This document shows positions 9,355-20,282 of a stretch of 64,000 bases of DNA, piece by piece. Below the pieces are notes generated by a model. The model was not told the origin of the DNA. It searched no databases and worked only from the letters and a program-made list of their open reading frames with translations. How positions within the stretch are numbered: position 1 is the first letter of the stretch; each line of letters begins with the position of its first letter. The position numbers and the translations under genes were made by a program. The DNA is taken from assembly GCA_919902505.1 (NCBI GenBank), contig CAKKRE010000010.1, forward strand, positions 1 to 64,000. Reading direction: 5' to 3'. This DNA is from Nitrospiraceae bacterium. Its GTDB lineage: Bacteria > Nitrospirota > Nitrospiria > Nitrospirales > Nitrospiraceae.

Positions 9355-9645
9355 GTGACGTTTCAATGGGACGAGGCGAAACGCACCGCGAACATTGCCA
9401 AGCACGGCATTGATTTTCTGGACGTGCCGGAAATCTTCACTAGCCTCATGTTGGTCGGACCGGATCTTCGGAAAGACTACGGCGAATCCAGGAAGATCGG
9501 CTTCGGGTACATTCGCGGACGGCTTATGGCAGTTGTGTTTACAGAGCGTGCCAAGCTCATCCGTATCATCTCTGCACGAAAGGCGAATACCCGTGAAGAA
9601 GCGCGTTATCAAAAAGCGGTCGAGATCGAATTGGGCAAAAATTGA
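9355..9645 (+). CDS. brnT: BrnT-type ribonuclease toxin
   Basis: About 96 residues of the BrnT (DUF497) family: FQWDEAKRTANIAKHGIDF at the N-terminus, a RKIGFGYIRGRLMAVVFTER strand pair, and the C-terminal IRIISARKANTREEARY, the typical BrnT end. An ATG at 9340 could also start the frame, but it lies inside the predicted -10/operator; the GTG at 9355 coincides with the predicted transcription start, which would make a leaderless message. BrnT is an RNase-fold toxin neutralised by BrnA. The antitoxin gene overlaps its 3' end. Confidence 0.85.
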   Translation: MTFQWDEAKRTANIAKHGIDFLDVPEIFTSLMLVGPDLRKDYGESRKIGFGYIRGRLMAVVFTERAKLIRIISARKANTREEARYQKAVEIELGKN

Positions 9646-9859
9646 TAGGTTGCAGGACGGGGAGATTGACACCTCCGATATCCCGGAACAAGGAAGTGCG
9701 TTCTTTAAGCGTGCGGTACTCAGGCTTCCTGAGCCGAAAACTGCGGTTACCATCCGCCTGGATCGCCAGGTTTTAGAGTGGTTCAAGGCAAAGGGGCCTG
9801 GCTATCAGACGCGTATTAACGCGCTGCTGCGGGCCTATATGGAAACGCATCAAGCGTGA
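9593..9859 (+). CDS. brnA: BrnA-type antitoxin
   Basis: 88 residues from a GTG inside the toxin gene, overlapping it by 53 bases in another frame. The C-terminal KTAVTIRLDRQVLEWFKAKG followed by GYQTRINALLRAYM is the characteristic BrnA ribbon-helix-helix-like DNA-binding segment. It should bind BrnT and repress the shared promoter through the palindrome at 9325-9345. The start is set by the family length and by the absence of a better codon downstream. Confidence 0.85.
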   Translation: MKKRVIKKRSRSNWAKIDRLQDGEIDTSDIPEQGSAFFKRAVLRLPEPKTAVTIRLDRQVLEWFKAKGPGYQTRINALLRAYMETHQA

Positions 9860-10107
9860 GGCTTCTTTACTTCTCTGTGGCCCCCCGTGCCATTCAGTCT
9901 CACTCGCCTTCGATCAATCGAGACTCATAGCTGACCACGTTGCCGGTGATCTGGCATAGTCTCACCAGCTATCAAGTCTCTTCTTCTCTCTGATGTTTCC
10001 CAAGGGCTTCTCCTAGTCCATCGATTCGCAGAAAACCGTTATCCTCCATTCTACTGAGTACGTCGTAGGGACATCCTACAGACGACTCGAAAACGGGAGG
10101 GTAGGAC

Positions 10108-10758
10108 ATGTCGAAATGTTTCACATATGTGTGGGTAGTGTTGGCTGTGATTGGAATGACGAGTCTGGTTGGAAGGGCCGACGAAGGCTCTGCAAAGAGT
10201 CACCACCAGGAGCTGCAAGGGGTTGTGGTGGAGAAGGGCGGAACGCTTGCGGTGAAGGTTTCCAACGGCGCAACGTATCAGCTCAATGAGAACCGCGCCG
10301 AGCGTCATGGGCATGTATTGCCGAAAGCCGGCGACGAAGTCACCGTGGTCATTGATGAAAACAACATGGTGCTGGAAGTGCATCCCAAGGGCACGGAAGG
10401 CAAGCATCGGTTTGTCACCGGTGAAGTCGTGTCAATTGGCACAATGCAACATGAGATTACATTAAAGACCGCGAAGGGGGAGCAGAAGTTTCCGCTGGAG
10501 AAGCAGGTACTCTCAGCCTCCATCAAGGATGGCGCGTGGGTACGGGCGAGAGTTGAACGAAGCGGGCCACACCGTCGATGTACGTCCAGAAAAGCCCGGC
10601 GCTCAAGGGGAGGCCGGGCTGCGGACAGCCGTAGCCCGGCTTTTTTGTGGAAACTGCTTAGTGGGTGGCGACACTCTGCTGCTCTTCAAACGTGCCCGTT
10701 CCACAGCCCAATCCTCCATACATCATGCCGAAGAAGCCGCAGTAGGCCCCGGTCTTGA
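10108..10758 (+). CDS. Exported protein with frameshifted C-terminus
   Basis: Signal peptide (residues 1-24, RA-DE) with a good GGGAGGGTAGGA site, then repeated beta-strand units (LQGVVVEKGG..., FVTGEVVSIG...) like small periplasmic OB/DUF-type proteins. Residues up to about 150 read well; after that this frame becomes Arg/Ser-rich and runs through a strong terminator to 10758. In the neighbouring frame the expected ending is seen (NEAGHTVDVRPEKPG, about 10553-10600), so a frameshift near 10535-10560 is likely. The functional gene probably ended just before the terminator at 10613. Confidence 0.55.
   Translation: MSKCFTYVWVVLAVIGMTSLVGRADEGSAKSHHQELQGVVVEKGGTLAVKVSNGATYQLNENRAERHGHVLPKAGDEVTVVIDENNMVLEVHPKGTEGKHRFVTGEVVSIGTMQHEITLKTAKGEQKFPLEKQVLSASIKDGAWVRARVERSGPHRRCTSRKARRSRGGRAADSRSPAFLWKLLSGWRHSAALQTCPFHSPILHTSCRRSRSRPRS
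10613..10646 (+). terminator. Rho-independent terminator
   Basis: GCCGGGCT (10613-10620) pairs with AGCCCGGC (10633-10640) and is followed by six T (10641-10646). A further AAGCCCGGC at 10592-10600 could form a competing hairpin with the first arm. It lies between two convergent genes and should end the plus-strand transcript. Confidence 0.8.
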
Positions 10759-11161
10759 ACGCCCAATCGGCACGTGTGACCTTCTCGATCCGGCCGTCAT
10801 GCATGAGGAACGACACATATTGAGAGCCGACCGGAATCATGGCGGGGAGGGGAACGATGACGACGTAAAGAATGAGGCCAGACCATCGCAAGCCATCGGT
10901 CTTGTAGATCCATTCTTCCCTGCCGCCTTCAAGCGACTCCACCCGGTCTGGCTCGCCCCACTGTGCGCGGAGGTCGGTGGCTGTCTTCAGTGTCCCTTCG
11001 GGTTCGCCGTTGTGCACGTCGACCACGCCTCTCGTTCGATCAATTTTTGGATGGTCGCTGGCTTCAGTACGACTACCCAGCGTCCAGGCCCCGACACCGA
11101 CGCATCCCTGCAGCAGCAAGGCCCCGGCCATCCACAGTACAACCAGTCGATACCTCCGCAT
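10658..11161 (-). CDS. Predicted lipoprotein
   Basis: 167 residues with a lipoprotein signal ending Leu-Leu-Gln-Gly-Cys (Cys at about 20). The middle part, TDLRAQWGEPDRVESLEGGR followed by EEWIYKT, resembles the SmpA/OmlA-type beta motif where Gly-x-Pro is followed by a Trp-x-Tyr strand, although the rest is not BamE. A hydrophobic strand near residues 95-115 and a Gly-rich C-terminal patch (GFFGMMYGGLGCG) follow. Probably envelope associated; function unknown. Confidence 0.7.
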   Translation of the reverse strand: MRRYRLVVLWMAGALLLQGCVGVGAWTLGSRTEASDHPKIDRTRGVVDVHNGEPEGTLKTATDLRAQWGEPDRVESLEGGREEWIYKTDGLRWSGLILYVVIVPLPAMIPVGSQYVSFLMHDGRIEKVTRADWAFKTGAYCGFFGMMYGGLGCGTGTFEEQQSVATH

Positions 11162-11300
11162 ACAGCCCTTTCTTGTCCCAGCGAATGCTGCGTTCTCGTT
11201 CCGGCTGTCGGCCGAAGCCTACTCAGATCTCGCCGGTAAAACAAGGAGACATACGTTTGCACGACAAAGAGCCTCCTCCTGTTCTCCAAGCGGCCTTCTA

Positions 11301-11341
11301 TTGACCATGGGATACGCGCCTGCTATCGTTCTGCTATCAAT
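11301..11341 (+). promoter_or_regulatory. Promoter and direct repeats upstream of the FitA/VapC pair
   Basis: TTGACC at 11301-11306 and TATCGT at 11324-11329 are 17 bases apart. An 11-base direct repeat, CTGCTATCGTT and CTGCTATCAAT (11320-11330, 11331-11341), covers the -10 region and is a candidate operator for the antitoxin. Confidence 0.5.
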
Positions 11342-11363
11342 GCTGTGAATTTGGGAGGTCCCG

Positions 11364-11597
11364 ATGGCACAGGTCCTTGTACGGCAGCTCAATGAGCAGG
11401 TGGTGGAACGGTTAAAGAAGCGAGCGAAGGAGCATGGGCGGTCTTTGCAGTCGGAGGTGAAAACGATTTTGGAGGAAGCGGTTCCCGACTACGAAGGTGC
11501 TTGGTTGCGAATAGAGGGGTTCCGCAGCCGATTAAAAAAGTCCGGTCGGAAGTTCAGTGACAGCGCGGTGCTCATTCGTGAGGATCGTGATCGGTGA
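11364..11597 (+). CDS. FitA/VapB-type antitoxin
   Basis: 77 residues with GGGAGG before the ATG. The N-terminal AQVLVRQLNEQVVERLKKRA followed by KEHGRSLQSEVKTILEEAV is the ribbon-helix-helix (Arc-like) fold of FitA antitoxins, where HGRSLQSE is the diagnostic turn. The C-terminal ~30 residues are the toxin-binding tail. It overlaps the PIN toxin start by GTGA. Expected to repress its own promoter. Confidence 0.85.
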   Translation: MAQVLVRQLNEQVVERLKKRAKEHGRSLQSEVKTILEEAVPDYEGAWLRIEGFRSRLKKSGRKFSDSAVLIREDRDR

Positions 11598-12025
11598 GTC
11601 GATACGTCGTTGATGCCAGCGTGGCAATCAAATGGTTTATTCCTGAAGTCCACTCGGAGGCGGCACTTCGGTTACATCGCCCACAAGTTCGACTGCATGT
11701 GCCGTCATTCGTGACGTTGGAGCTTGGCAACGTCATCGTGAAGAAAATCCGGCGAGGGGAGCTCACGCCGGCTGAAGGCGAAACGATTAGAGGAGAGTTG
11801 AAGCAACTTCCGCTTCAGCAGCATGCGGATGCACGATTATTCCCTGCCGCGTATCAGTTTGCGGTAGACACGCAACGAAGTCTGTACGATTGCCTGTACC
11901 TGGCTTTGGCTGCGGCGATTGACGGCATCCTCGTGACGGCTGATCGAAAATTCTACGCCGCTGTGGCCAAGGGCGTCTATGCTCGAAGGGTGATGTGGGT
12001 GGAAGATCTTCCACCGATAGCATAG
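11594..12025 (+). CDS. vapC: VapC-type PIN-domain toxin
   Basis: 143 residues from a GTG overlapping the antitoxin stop. PIN-domain acidic residues are visible: Asp in YVVDASVAIKW (about residue 7), Glu in LELGNV (about 44), Asp in LYDCLYLALA (about 99) and Asp in TADRKF (about 117). PIN toxins are Mg-dependent ribonucleases cleaving tRNA or rRNA. The pair is a complete type II toxin-antitoxin locus. Confidence 0.88.
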   Translation: MSRYVVDASVAIKWFIPEVHSEAALRLHRPQVRLHVPSFVTLELGNVIVKKIRRGELTPAEGETIRGELKQLPLQQHADARLFPAAYQFAVDTQRSLYDCLYLALAAAIDGILVTADRKFYAAVAKGVYARRVMWVEDLPPIA

Positions 12026-12210
12026 CCTCCTGGGATGCGCTCAGGCGCTGTATCCAATTTTGACTCACACCGTTCTCCTGGAGGTTGGTTTGCCGGACGC
12101 TGACTTCCCTCGCTTTTGAGTCCTCGGGGCGACGATTGCCATTCCCCTCCCAAGGTAGGATATCGGGCGCAGGGCCGGCCTGAGTACCATCCGCCCACAG
12201 GGAGGATGTG

Positions 12211-12591
12211 ATGGCACCTCGTCGGTACGTTCGAACCTACTATCGGTTTCCGCTCAATTATCCGGTCATCTTCGGTGGGGCGCCGTTTGTCGGCGAGGGT
12301 GTGCTGACCAACCTGTCGCTGAAGGGCTGTTCGGTCATATGCGACAGAGAAGTCCTCTGCGGCAGTGATGTGCGCGTGAGTGTGCTTCTCGACCATCAGC
12401 CGCCGGCGCTCCCCATCGACCTCGGCACGATCAAATGGGTGAAGGGTCATCAGTTTGGCGTGGAGTTTGTCCGTCTTCCCCTTGACGCCCAACAGCGTCT
12501 CAATCGCACGCTCCGGACGGAACTCATCGAATGGTTGAAGAATCGGCAGGGCAGCAGCGACGTGACACAAACGATCGATTTGGATCACTAA
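12211..12591 (+). CDS. PilZ-domain protein
   Basis: 126 residues; ATG at 12211 is preferred over GTG at 12208 because AGGGAGG at 12199-12205 gives normal spacing. The domain fits PilZ: N-terminal Arg-rich switch (RRYVRTYYR), TNLSLKGCSV matching the (D/N)xSxxG motif, and a final GVEFVRL strand. PilZ proteins bind cyclic di-GMP and adjust motility or exopolysaccharide. It is a stand-alone single domain, with no partner domain to show its target. Confidence 0.8.
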   Translation: MAPRRYVRTYYRFPLNYPVIFGGAPFVGEGVLTNLSLKGCSVICDREVLCGSDVRVSVLLDHQPPALPIDLGTIKWVKGHQFGVEFVRLPLDAQQRLNRTLRTELIEWLKNRQGSSDVTQTIDLDH

Positions 12592-12679
12592 CCCGCCGAT
12601 TGCACCCTGCCCCTGTCCTGTTGTACCGCGGACCCGGTGGCTCTCCCCTCCGGACTAGGTTTCTCCCTTCCAACTCCGG

Positions 12680-12685
12680 TATAAT
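12680..12685 (+). promoter_or_regulatory. recA: Possible -10 box upstream of recA
   Basis: A perfect TATAAT stands 139 bases before the recA ATG. The matching -35 region (about 12657-12662) is poor, and I see no clear LexA box. Confidence 0.3.
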
Positions 12686-12823
12686 CCGCAATTCATTCCG
12701 TTCTAAGAGACTGGCCCCGGTCCAGTTCACGCTCGGTCAACTCATGGTCGGCTGGTGCGTTGTCTCCCACGGCGTTCGATACAAGCAACGCTTCACGAGT
12801 TACGCTTCTATAAGGAGTCTGGA

Positions 12824-13936
12824 ATGACTGAAAAAGACGAGAAAAAGCGCGCGTTGGACCTGGCCTTGGCCCAGATCGAGAAACAATACGGCAAGGGTGC
12901 GGTCATGAAGCTTGGGTCCGATGAGCGCCCCGCGGATGTCCCGGCGATCTCCAGCGGCTCGTTAGGGCTGGACATCGCGTTAGGCGTGGGAGGATTTCCG
13001 CGCGGTCGTGTCATGGAGATCTTCGGCCCGGAGTCTTCCGGCAAAACGACGTTGACTTTGCATGCCATTGCCGAAGCTCAAAAGGCGGGCGGTGTGGCGG
13101 CGTTCATCGATGCGGAACATGCGCTGGATCTGACCTACGCCAAAAAGCTCGGCGTCCAGACCGACGATCTCCTCGTCTCACAGCCCGATACGGGCGAGCA
13201 GGCGCTCGAAATTGCGGAAACCCTGGTGCGCAGCGGTGCGATCGATGTCATTGTGGTCGATTCCGTCGCGGCTTTGGTGCCGCGAGCGGAAATCGAAGGT
13301 GAGATGGGCGATGCCCATATGGGCCTGCAGGCGCGACTGATGTCGCAGGCGCTGCGTAAATTGACGGCGGCGATCTCCAAGTCGCAGACCACCCTGATTT
13401 TCATCAACCAGATCCGTATGAAGATCGGCGTGATGTTCGGCAATCCTGAAACCACGACCGGCGGCAACGCGCTGAAGTTTTATTCCTCGGTGCGCCTCGA
13501 CATCCGCCGCATTGAATCGATTAAAGATGGTCAGGATGTGACCGGCAGCCGCGTGCGGGTCAAGGTCGTGAAGAACAAGATGGCGCCGCCGTTTAAGCAG
13601 GCGGAGTTCGACATCATGTTTGCCGAAGGCATTTCGAAATCCGGTGAGATGGTCGATATCGGCGTCGAAAAGCGTGTGGTCGAGAAGGCCGGCGCCTGGT
13701 ACTCCTACAAAGGTGAACGATTGGGACAGGGGCGTGAGGCTGTCCGCGATTTTCTCAAGGCCAATCCTGCCATCGCCAAGGAGATCGAAGGTAAGGTGCG
13801 CGATCTGGCCGGGTTGCCTTCCCGTGGCACGGAGAAGAAGGTCGAGGCGAAAGAAGCCAAGGACGAGAAACCCGAACGGAAGGTCGAGGGGCGCCAGGAC
13901 GACAAGCGCGGTCACAGCGCCAGAGTCACGACCTAG
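12824..13936 (+). CDS. recA: RecA recombinase
   Basis: 370 residues from the ATG at 12824 (AAGGAG 7-12 bases upstream); an in-frame ATG at 12755 is too far upstream and lacks RecA sequence. Walker [10 protein letters not shown] near residue 70, the [15 protein letters not shown] Walker B region, L2-loop [22 protein letters not shown] and a C-terminal domain ending in a Lys/Glu-rich tail are all present. RecA promotes strand exchange and activates LexA. recX follows with no gap, the usual pairing with its inhibitor. Confidence 0.97.
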   Translation: MTEKDEKKRALDLALAQIEKQYGKGAVMKLGSDERPADVPAISSGSLGLDIALGVGGFPRGRVMEIFGPESSGKTTLTLHAIAEAQKAGGVAAFIDAEHALDLTYAKKLGVQTDDLLVSQPDTGEQALEIAETLVRSGAIDVIVVDSVAALVPRAEIEGEMGDAHMGLQARLMSQALRKLTAAISKSQTTLIFINQIRMKIGVMFGNPETTTGGNALKFYSSVRLDIRRIESIKDGQDVTGSRVRVKVVKNKMAPPFKQAEFDIMFAEGISKSGEMVDIGVEKRVVEKAGAWYSYKGERLGQGREAVRDFLKANPAIAKEIEGKVRDLAGLPSRGTEKKVEAKEAKDEKPERKVEGRQDDKRGHSARVTT

Positions 13937-14430
13937 GTGGAGACAGTGCGGACAGCGCGCAGCACAGAGCGGCGTACGAAACCGACGCCGGATTATCTCA
14001 CGCTGGCGATCAGGTATCTCGCGCGGACCGATCGAACCGTGGCCCAGGTTGAGCGGTATGTTCTGGAAAAAGGTGCGAGCCGGGCGCAGGGGCGCCTGGT
14101 CGTTCGTGAACTGGAGCGCCGGGGTTATCTGAACGATCAGGCTTATGCGATCCGATGGGCGGAAACGAGACTGTCTCGACATCCGATGGGCCGTGAACGG
14201 CTCAAGGCGGAACTGCTCAGCCGTGGCTTTGATGATAGTGTTACCGAACGGGCGTTGCGGCAGGCCTACCGTTCGATTTCCGAACAGGAGTTAGCCTGCC
14301 AGGCGCTCGAAGGACGTGCGAGCCGGACGCGTCCGGCGCAATGGGTGCGGTTTCTGCGGCAACGCGGGTTCGATGACGACACGATTCAGCAAGTCACTCA
14401 GGTAGATTTGGAGACGGGGTTGGACGAGTT

Positions 14431-14434
<4 letters not shown>
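13937..14434 (+). CDS. recX: RecX family regulator of RecA
   Basis: 165 residues starting immediately after the recA stop; another GTG at 13946 has a better GGAG spacing, so the start is uncertain by three codons. RecX three-helix repeats are visible: AIRYLARTDRTVAQVERYVL, then RRGYLNDQAYAIRWAETRL and later LRQRGFDDDTIQQV. RecX caps RecA filaments. The end overlaps alaS (ATGA), making a recA-recX-alaS run. Confidence 0.9.
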
Positions 14435-17061
<2,627 letters not shown>

Positions 17062-17065
17062 ACTG

Positions 17066-17677
17066 ATGAAAGGCCAACGGATTCTTGCCATCGATCACGG
17101 ATCCAAGCGGATCGGGTTTGCCCTGAGTGATGAACTCGGGTGGACGGCCCAGCCGCTGGAAACGTTTTACCGGCGAAATCCCGATGCCGACATCCGGCAT
17201 ATTCAGGACCTGGTTCGTGAGCACGAAGTCGGGCAGGTGCTGGTCGGCATGCCGTTTCGATTGGATGGCGAGATCGGTCCCGCAGCCAAGGTCGTCGCGG
17301 AGTTCATCCAATTACTGGAGCCGGCGCTGTCGGTCCCGGTGATCACCTGGGATGAACGGATGACGACCTGCGCGGCGGAAGACCTGCTGATTGCGGCTGA
17401 TGTCGGCCGCCGGAAGCGGAAGGGGATCGTCGACCGTATTGCCGCGGCGATTCTCTTGCAGAGTTATCTGGCGAGTTTGGAACAGCCGGCGACCGGCCAG
17501 ACGAACGATCTGAACGCACCCGTGGAGACCGATCCCTGGGCCTTTGACGAACCCCGAGTCGATGATGCAGAAGAAAGCGATCATGGGTCTGGCCCTGGCG
17601 GCAGTGATGTTCGCGGCTCTCGCGGGGTATCTGGCGCTGCGCTGGGCTCAAAGTCCCGTCGCGAGCGGGCCTCCTAA
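17066..17677 (+). CDS. ruvX: RuvX/YqgF Holliday-junction resolvase-like protein
   Basis: About 203 residues from the ATG at 17066. The RNase H-like core is clear: LAIDHGSKRIGFALSDELG with the catalytic Asp, VGMPFRLDGEIG, and WDERMTTCAAEDLL. The core ends near residue 150; the last ~50 residues are polar and low complexity and overlap the start of mltG by about 116 bases, much more than usual. This tail may be an extension made by loss of the original stop. YqgF proteins process 16S rRNA precursor ends. Confidence 0.88.
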   Translation: MKGQRILAIDHGSKRIGFALSDELGWTAQPLETFYRRNPDADIRHIQDLVREHEVGQVLVGMPFRLDGEIGPAAKVVAEFIQLLEPALSVPVITWDERMTTCAAEDLLIAADVGRRKRKGIVDRIAAAILLQSYLASLEQPATGQTNDLNAPVETDPWAFDEPRVDDAEESDHGSGPGGSDVRGSRGVSGAALGSKSRRERAS

Positions 17678-18614
17678 GCCTCCCTCCCACATTGTCCTCA
17701 TCCCTGAAGGCAGCACCTTTCAGCAGGTGGCCAATATTCTCAAAAACGACCAGCTGATCCGCAGCCGATCAGCCTTTCTCCTGCTAGGCAAGACGCGGGA
17801 CATCGATCGAAAGATCCGTCCCGGTGAGTATGAGTTGGATGCCGGCATGTCGCCGCAGGACATGCTGACGAAGCTGCTGGCCGGTCGGGTGGTGCTGCAT
17901 CCCGTCACGATCCCGGAAGGGTACAGCCTGGCGCAGATTGCCGAGGTGCTGGCGGCGCAGCAGGTGACGGATACGAAAGAGTTCACAAAGCTGGTGCGCG
18001 ATCGCACGTTTATTTCGACCCTCGGCATCGAGGCCGATTCCCTGGAAGGGTATCTCTTTCCCGAAACCTATTCCTTCGCTCGAGGCACGAAGGCGAGGGA
18101 GGTCGTCAAGACGATGGTCGATGGCCTCCATCGCGTGTGGGGCGTCGAGCTGCAGGAACAAGCGGCCCGCATGAAAATGTCCCTGCATCAGGTGTTGACC
18201 CTCGCCTCTGTCATCGAAAAGGAAACCGGAGCGAAAGACGAGCGGGAACTGATCGCGGCGGTGTTTCATAACCGGTTGCGGAAAAAGATCCCGCTGCAAA
18301 GCGACCCGACGGTGATCTACGGGCTACCGGCGTTCGACGGCAACATTCACAAACGCGATCTCTCCGTCATGAGCCCCTACAATACGTATCGTGTGCAGGG
18401 CCTCCCGCCGGGCCCGATCGCCAGCCCCGGGGCCCATTCGCTGCGCGCAGCGCTGTTTCCCGCTCAGGCGTCGTACCTCTACTTTGTGTCGCGTAACGAC
18501 GGGACCCATCAGTTCTCCTCCACTCTGGCCGAGCACAATCAAGCCGTGGAGAAGTACCAGAAGCAGCCGTTCCGCAAGCGTGCCAGGGGGAGTCTCGTCG
18601 CCCACGGCGCCTGA
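17562..18614 (+). CDS. mltG: MltG endolytic murein transglycosylase
   Basis: About 350 residues. A single transmembrane helix (GLALAAVMFAALAGYLAL) is followed by a LysM-like region (IPEGSTFQQVANIL) and the YceG core. LEGYLFPETYSF and LASVIEKETG carry the family signature, the Glu of EKETG being the catalytic acid. MltG cuts nascent glycan strands in the inner membrane. The exact start is uncertain because several in-frame starts lie inside the 3' end of ruvX. Confidence 0.93.
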   Translation: MMQKKAIMGLALAAVMFAALAGYLALRWAQSPVASGPPKPPSHIVLIPEGSTFQQVANILKNDQLIRSRSAFLLLGKTRDIDRKIRPGEYELDAGMSPQDMLTKLLAGRVVLHPVTIPEGYSLAQIAEVLAAQQVTDTKEFTKLVRDRTFISTLGIEADSLEGYLFPETYSFARGTKAREVVKTMVDGLHRVWGVELQEQAARMKMSLHQVLTLASVIEKETGAKDERELIAAVFHNRLRKKIPLQSDPTVIYGLPAFDGNIHKRDLSVMSPYNTYRVQGLPPGPIASPGAHSLRAALFPAQASYLYFVSRNDGTHQFSSTLAEHNQAVEKYQKQPFRKRARGSLVAHGA

Positions 18615-18688
18615 TGGTTGCCAAAGCCAGTCACTACACGCCGTGTATCATCTCCTCATTGATTCTATCGTTTGAAAGGGACATTCGT

Positions 18689-19375
18689 ATGAGTGTGATG
18701 TCGTGGAATGAGTCGTTGCCGCGTTACCTGGATCACACCGTGCTGCGCCCGGAGGCCACCAAGGCCGATGTGTTGCGTCTGTGCGCGGAAGCCAAGGAGC
18801 AGGGGTTCGTCGTAATTTTCGTTCCGCCCTGTTATGTAGATGAGGCGGTCGCCGCCGTGGCAGGGACGGAGGTTCTGGTCGGAATTCCGATCGGGTTTCC
18901 CCTCGGTGGGCATTCGACTCACGCGAAGGTGACGGAGGCCATGGAGGCGGTGGCGCATGGCGCGCGGGTGCTCGATATGGTCATCAATATCAGCCGGTTG
19001 AAATCCGGCGACTACGATCTTGTACGGCAGGATATGGCCGCCGTCGTTCAAGCGACGCCGGGCGTGAATCATAAAGTGATTCTGGAAACCTGCCTGCTGA
19101 CGCGAGAAGAAAAGATCACTGCCTGCCGCCTGGCTGTCGAGGCCGGGATGGACTATGTGAAGACCTCAACCGGATTCAATCAAGCCGGGGCGACGGTGGA
19201 AGACGTCCGGCTGATGAAAGAGGCCGTGGCCGGTCGGGCGAAGGTGAAAGCGTCTGGCGGCATCAGAGATTGGAAGGCTACGCGTGAGTTGCTGGAGGCG
19301 GGTGCCGACCGGATCGGCACCAGCGCGAGTCTGAAGATTTTAGATGAGTGGCGTGCGCAACGAGTTGCCCCTTAG
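18689..19375 (+). CDS. deoC: Deoxyribose-phosphate aldolase
   Basis: 228 residues from ATG 18689 with GAAAGGG upstream. DeoC TIM-barrel motifs: YLDHTVLRPEATKADVLRLC, CYVDEAVAAV, the Schiff-base Lys in VKTSTGF (about residue 154) and KASGGI (about 185). Cleaves 2-deoxyribose 5-phosphate to glyceraldehyde 3-phosphate and acetaldehyde. Phosphopentomutase (deoB), which feeds it, is 20 kb downstream on the same strand with the accessory island in between. Confidence 0.95.
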   Translation: MSVMSWNESLPRYLDHTVLRPEATKADVLRLCAEAKEQGFVVIFVPPCYVDEAVAAVAGTEVLVGIPIGFPLGGHSTHAKVTEAMEAVAHGARVLDMVINISRLKSGDYDLVRQDMAAVVQATPGVNHKVILETCLLTREEKITACRLAVEAGMDYVKTSTGFNQAGATVEDVRLMKEAVAGRAKVKASGGIRDWKATRELLEAGADRIGTSASLKILDEWRAQRVAP

Positions 19376-19707
19376 ATTAGGTAAGTGAAAGAAAACCGAG
19401 CGGTCGTAGCCGTGTTTCTCTGCAGCAAAGTGGCCATACCTCTTCGCACTGATCGACCATCTGGGTTCACCCTGTATGGATTTATGAGTGACGTTCTTCT
19501 TTTCTGTGTTCAGTCTCACCGGAAATACTTCGTGCTGACAACCAACATTTGGGTCTGCCCCATCCAGATATTGGGATTGTTGTCGGCTGCAAAATTACGG
19601 TGGTCCCGCTTACTATCGCTGCAGTTGCCGCATCGTTGATACCGTTAAAATAGGGCTCCATACTTCATCTGCATCACACCATCAGGAATCTAGCCTAGGC
19701 GCGCCGT
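19376..19707. other. Intergenic stretch without a recognised gene
   Basis: About 330 bases after deoC. An open frame exists at 19385-19639 but it has no ribosome site and its translation looks random. No hairpin with a T-run was seen at the deoC end. Confidence 0.4.
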
Positions 19708-19870
19708 ATGCGGCGTCGTGGTTGGGCGCCTGAACGCATCGCGGGATGCTGGCAGTTGCTCGGAAAAGGCTGCATCAGCCAACGAGGCGGTCAGTCCGTG
19801 GATCTACGCGCGGGCTACGGGCTGTGCCATATCCGTTGCTGCAAAATCTATCGCAACATAGCGGATCATT
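19708..19870 (+). pseudogene. Decayed IS30-type transposase fragment
   Basis: The plus-strand translation begins RRRGWAPERIAGCWQLLGKG and, after a +1 frame change near 19775, continues NEAVSPWIYARATG. This matches the layout of IS30-family transposases (GWSPEQIAGRL... SHEAVYRWIYAR) from memory. The fragment has lost both ends and the DDE domain. Confidence 0.5.
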
Positions 19871-20009
19871 CAGCAAAAATTCCCTCACTGATTCTGAACA
19901 CCAGTAGCAGCTATTTAAATAACGATCTCAAGACGTTAGCAGATATCAACATAAGCGTAACTCCCTGAGCCCCGTCTTTATTAGAAAATCATTCGCTCGA
20001 AATGTTGAG

Positions 20010-20025
20010 TGGCATGCTAAATGCG
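20010..20025 (+). promoter_or_regulatory. Possible sigma-54 promoter upstream of the regulator
   Basis: TGGCATG at 20010-20016, four bases, then ATGCG; the GG and GC doublets are 12 bases apart as required for sigma-54 (consensus TGGCACG-N4-TTGCA). If real, the regulator at 20275 would be expressed from its own class of promoter. Confidence 0.45.
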
Positions 20026-20066
20026 TGTAGATGTTTGTCCTTGCGTGGACCCGTAAGTAGGAGTAC

Positions 20067-20282
20067 ATGTCTGGTGAATTCAGAAAAGTGCTCGGCTCTT
20101 TCACTTTGGTTTACGCGACCGCAACAAGCCTGGCTCTGACTCTCTCGATACCACTGTGTGCCAGGGATCGAGGATTGAGGAGGGCATCAGTGGGTCATGC
20201 TTCTCTAAGTCTCTTCTCCTTCATCCCTCAAGCGTGTGGCCGCCGTGATGGGTCATTTTCCAGCAGAGGCCTGTATGCGTGA
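20067..20282 (+). CDS. Possible small membrane protein
   Basis: 71 residues, ATG with AGGAG just upstream and one hydrophobic stretch (SFTLVYATATSLALTLSIPL). It overlaps the start of the regulator gene by 8 bases. The C-terminal half looks random, so this may be chance or a short leader ORF. Confidence 0.25.
   Translation: MSGEFRKVLGSFTLVYATATSLALTLSIPLCARDRGLRRASVGHASLSLFSFIPQACGRRDGSFSSRGLYA

Noticed and set aside
10061-10084. Hairpin CGTCGTAGG / CCTACAGACG before the gene at 10108
   Set aside because: Imperfect and without T-run; cannot tell operator from chance.
19385-19639. 84-residue frame after deoC
   Set aside because: No ribosome site and random-looking translation.
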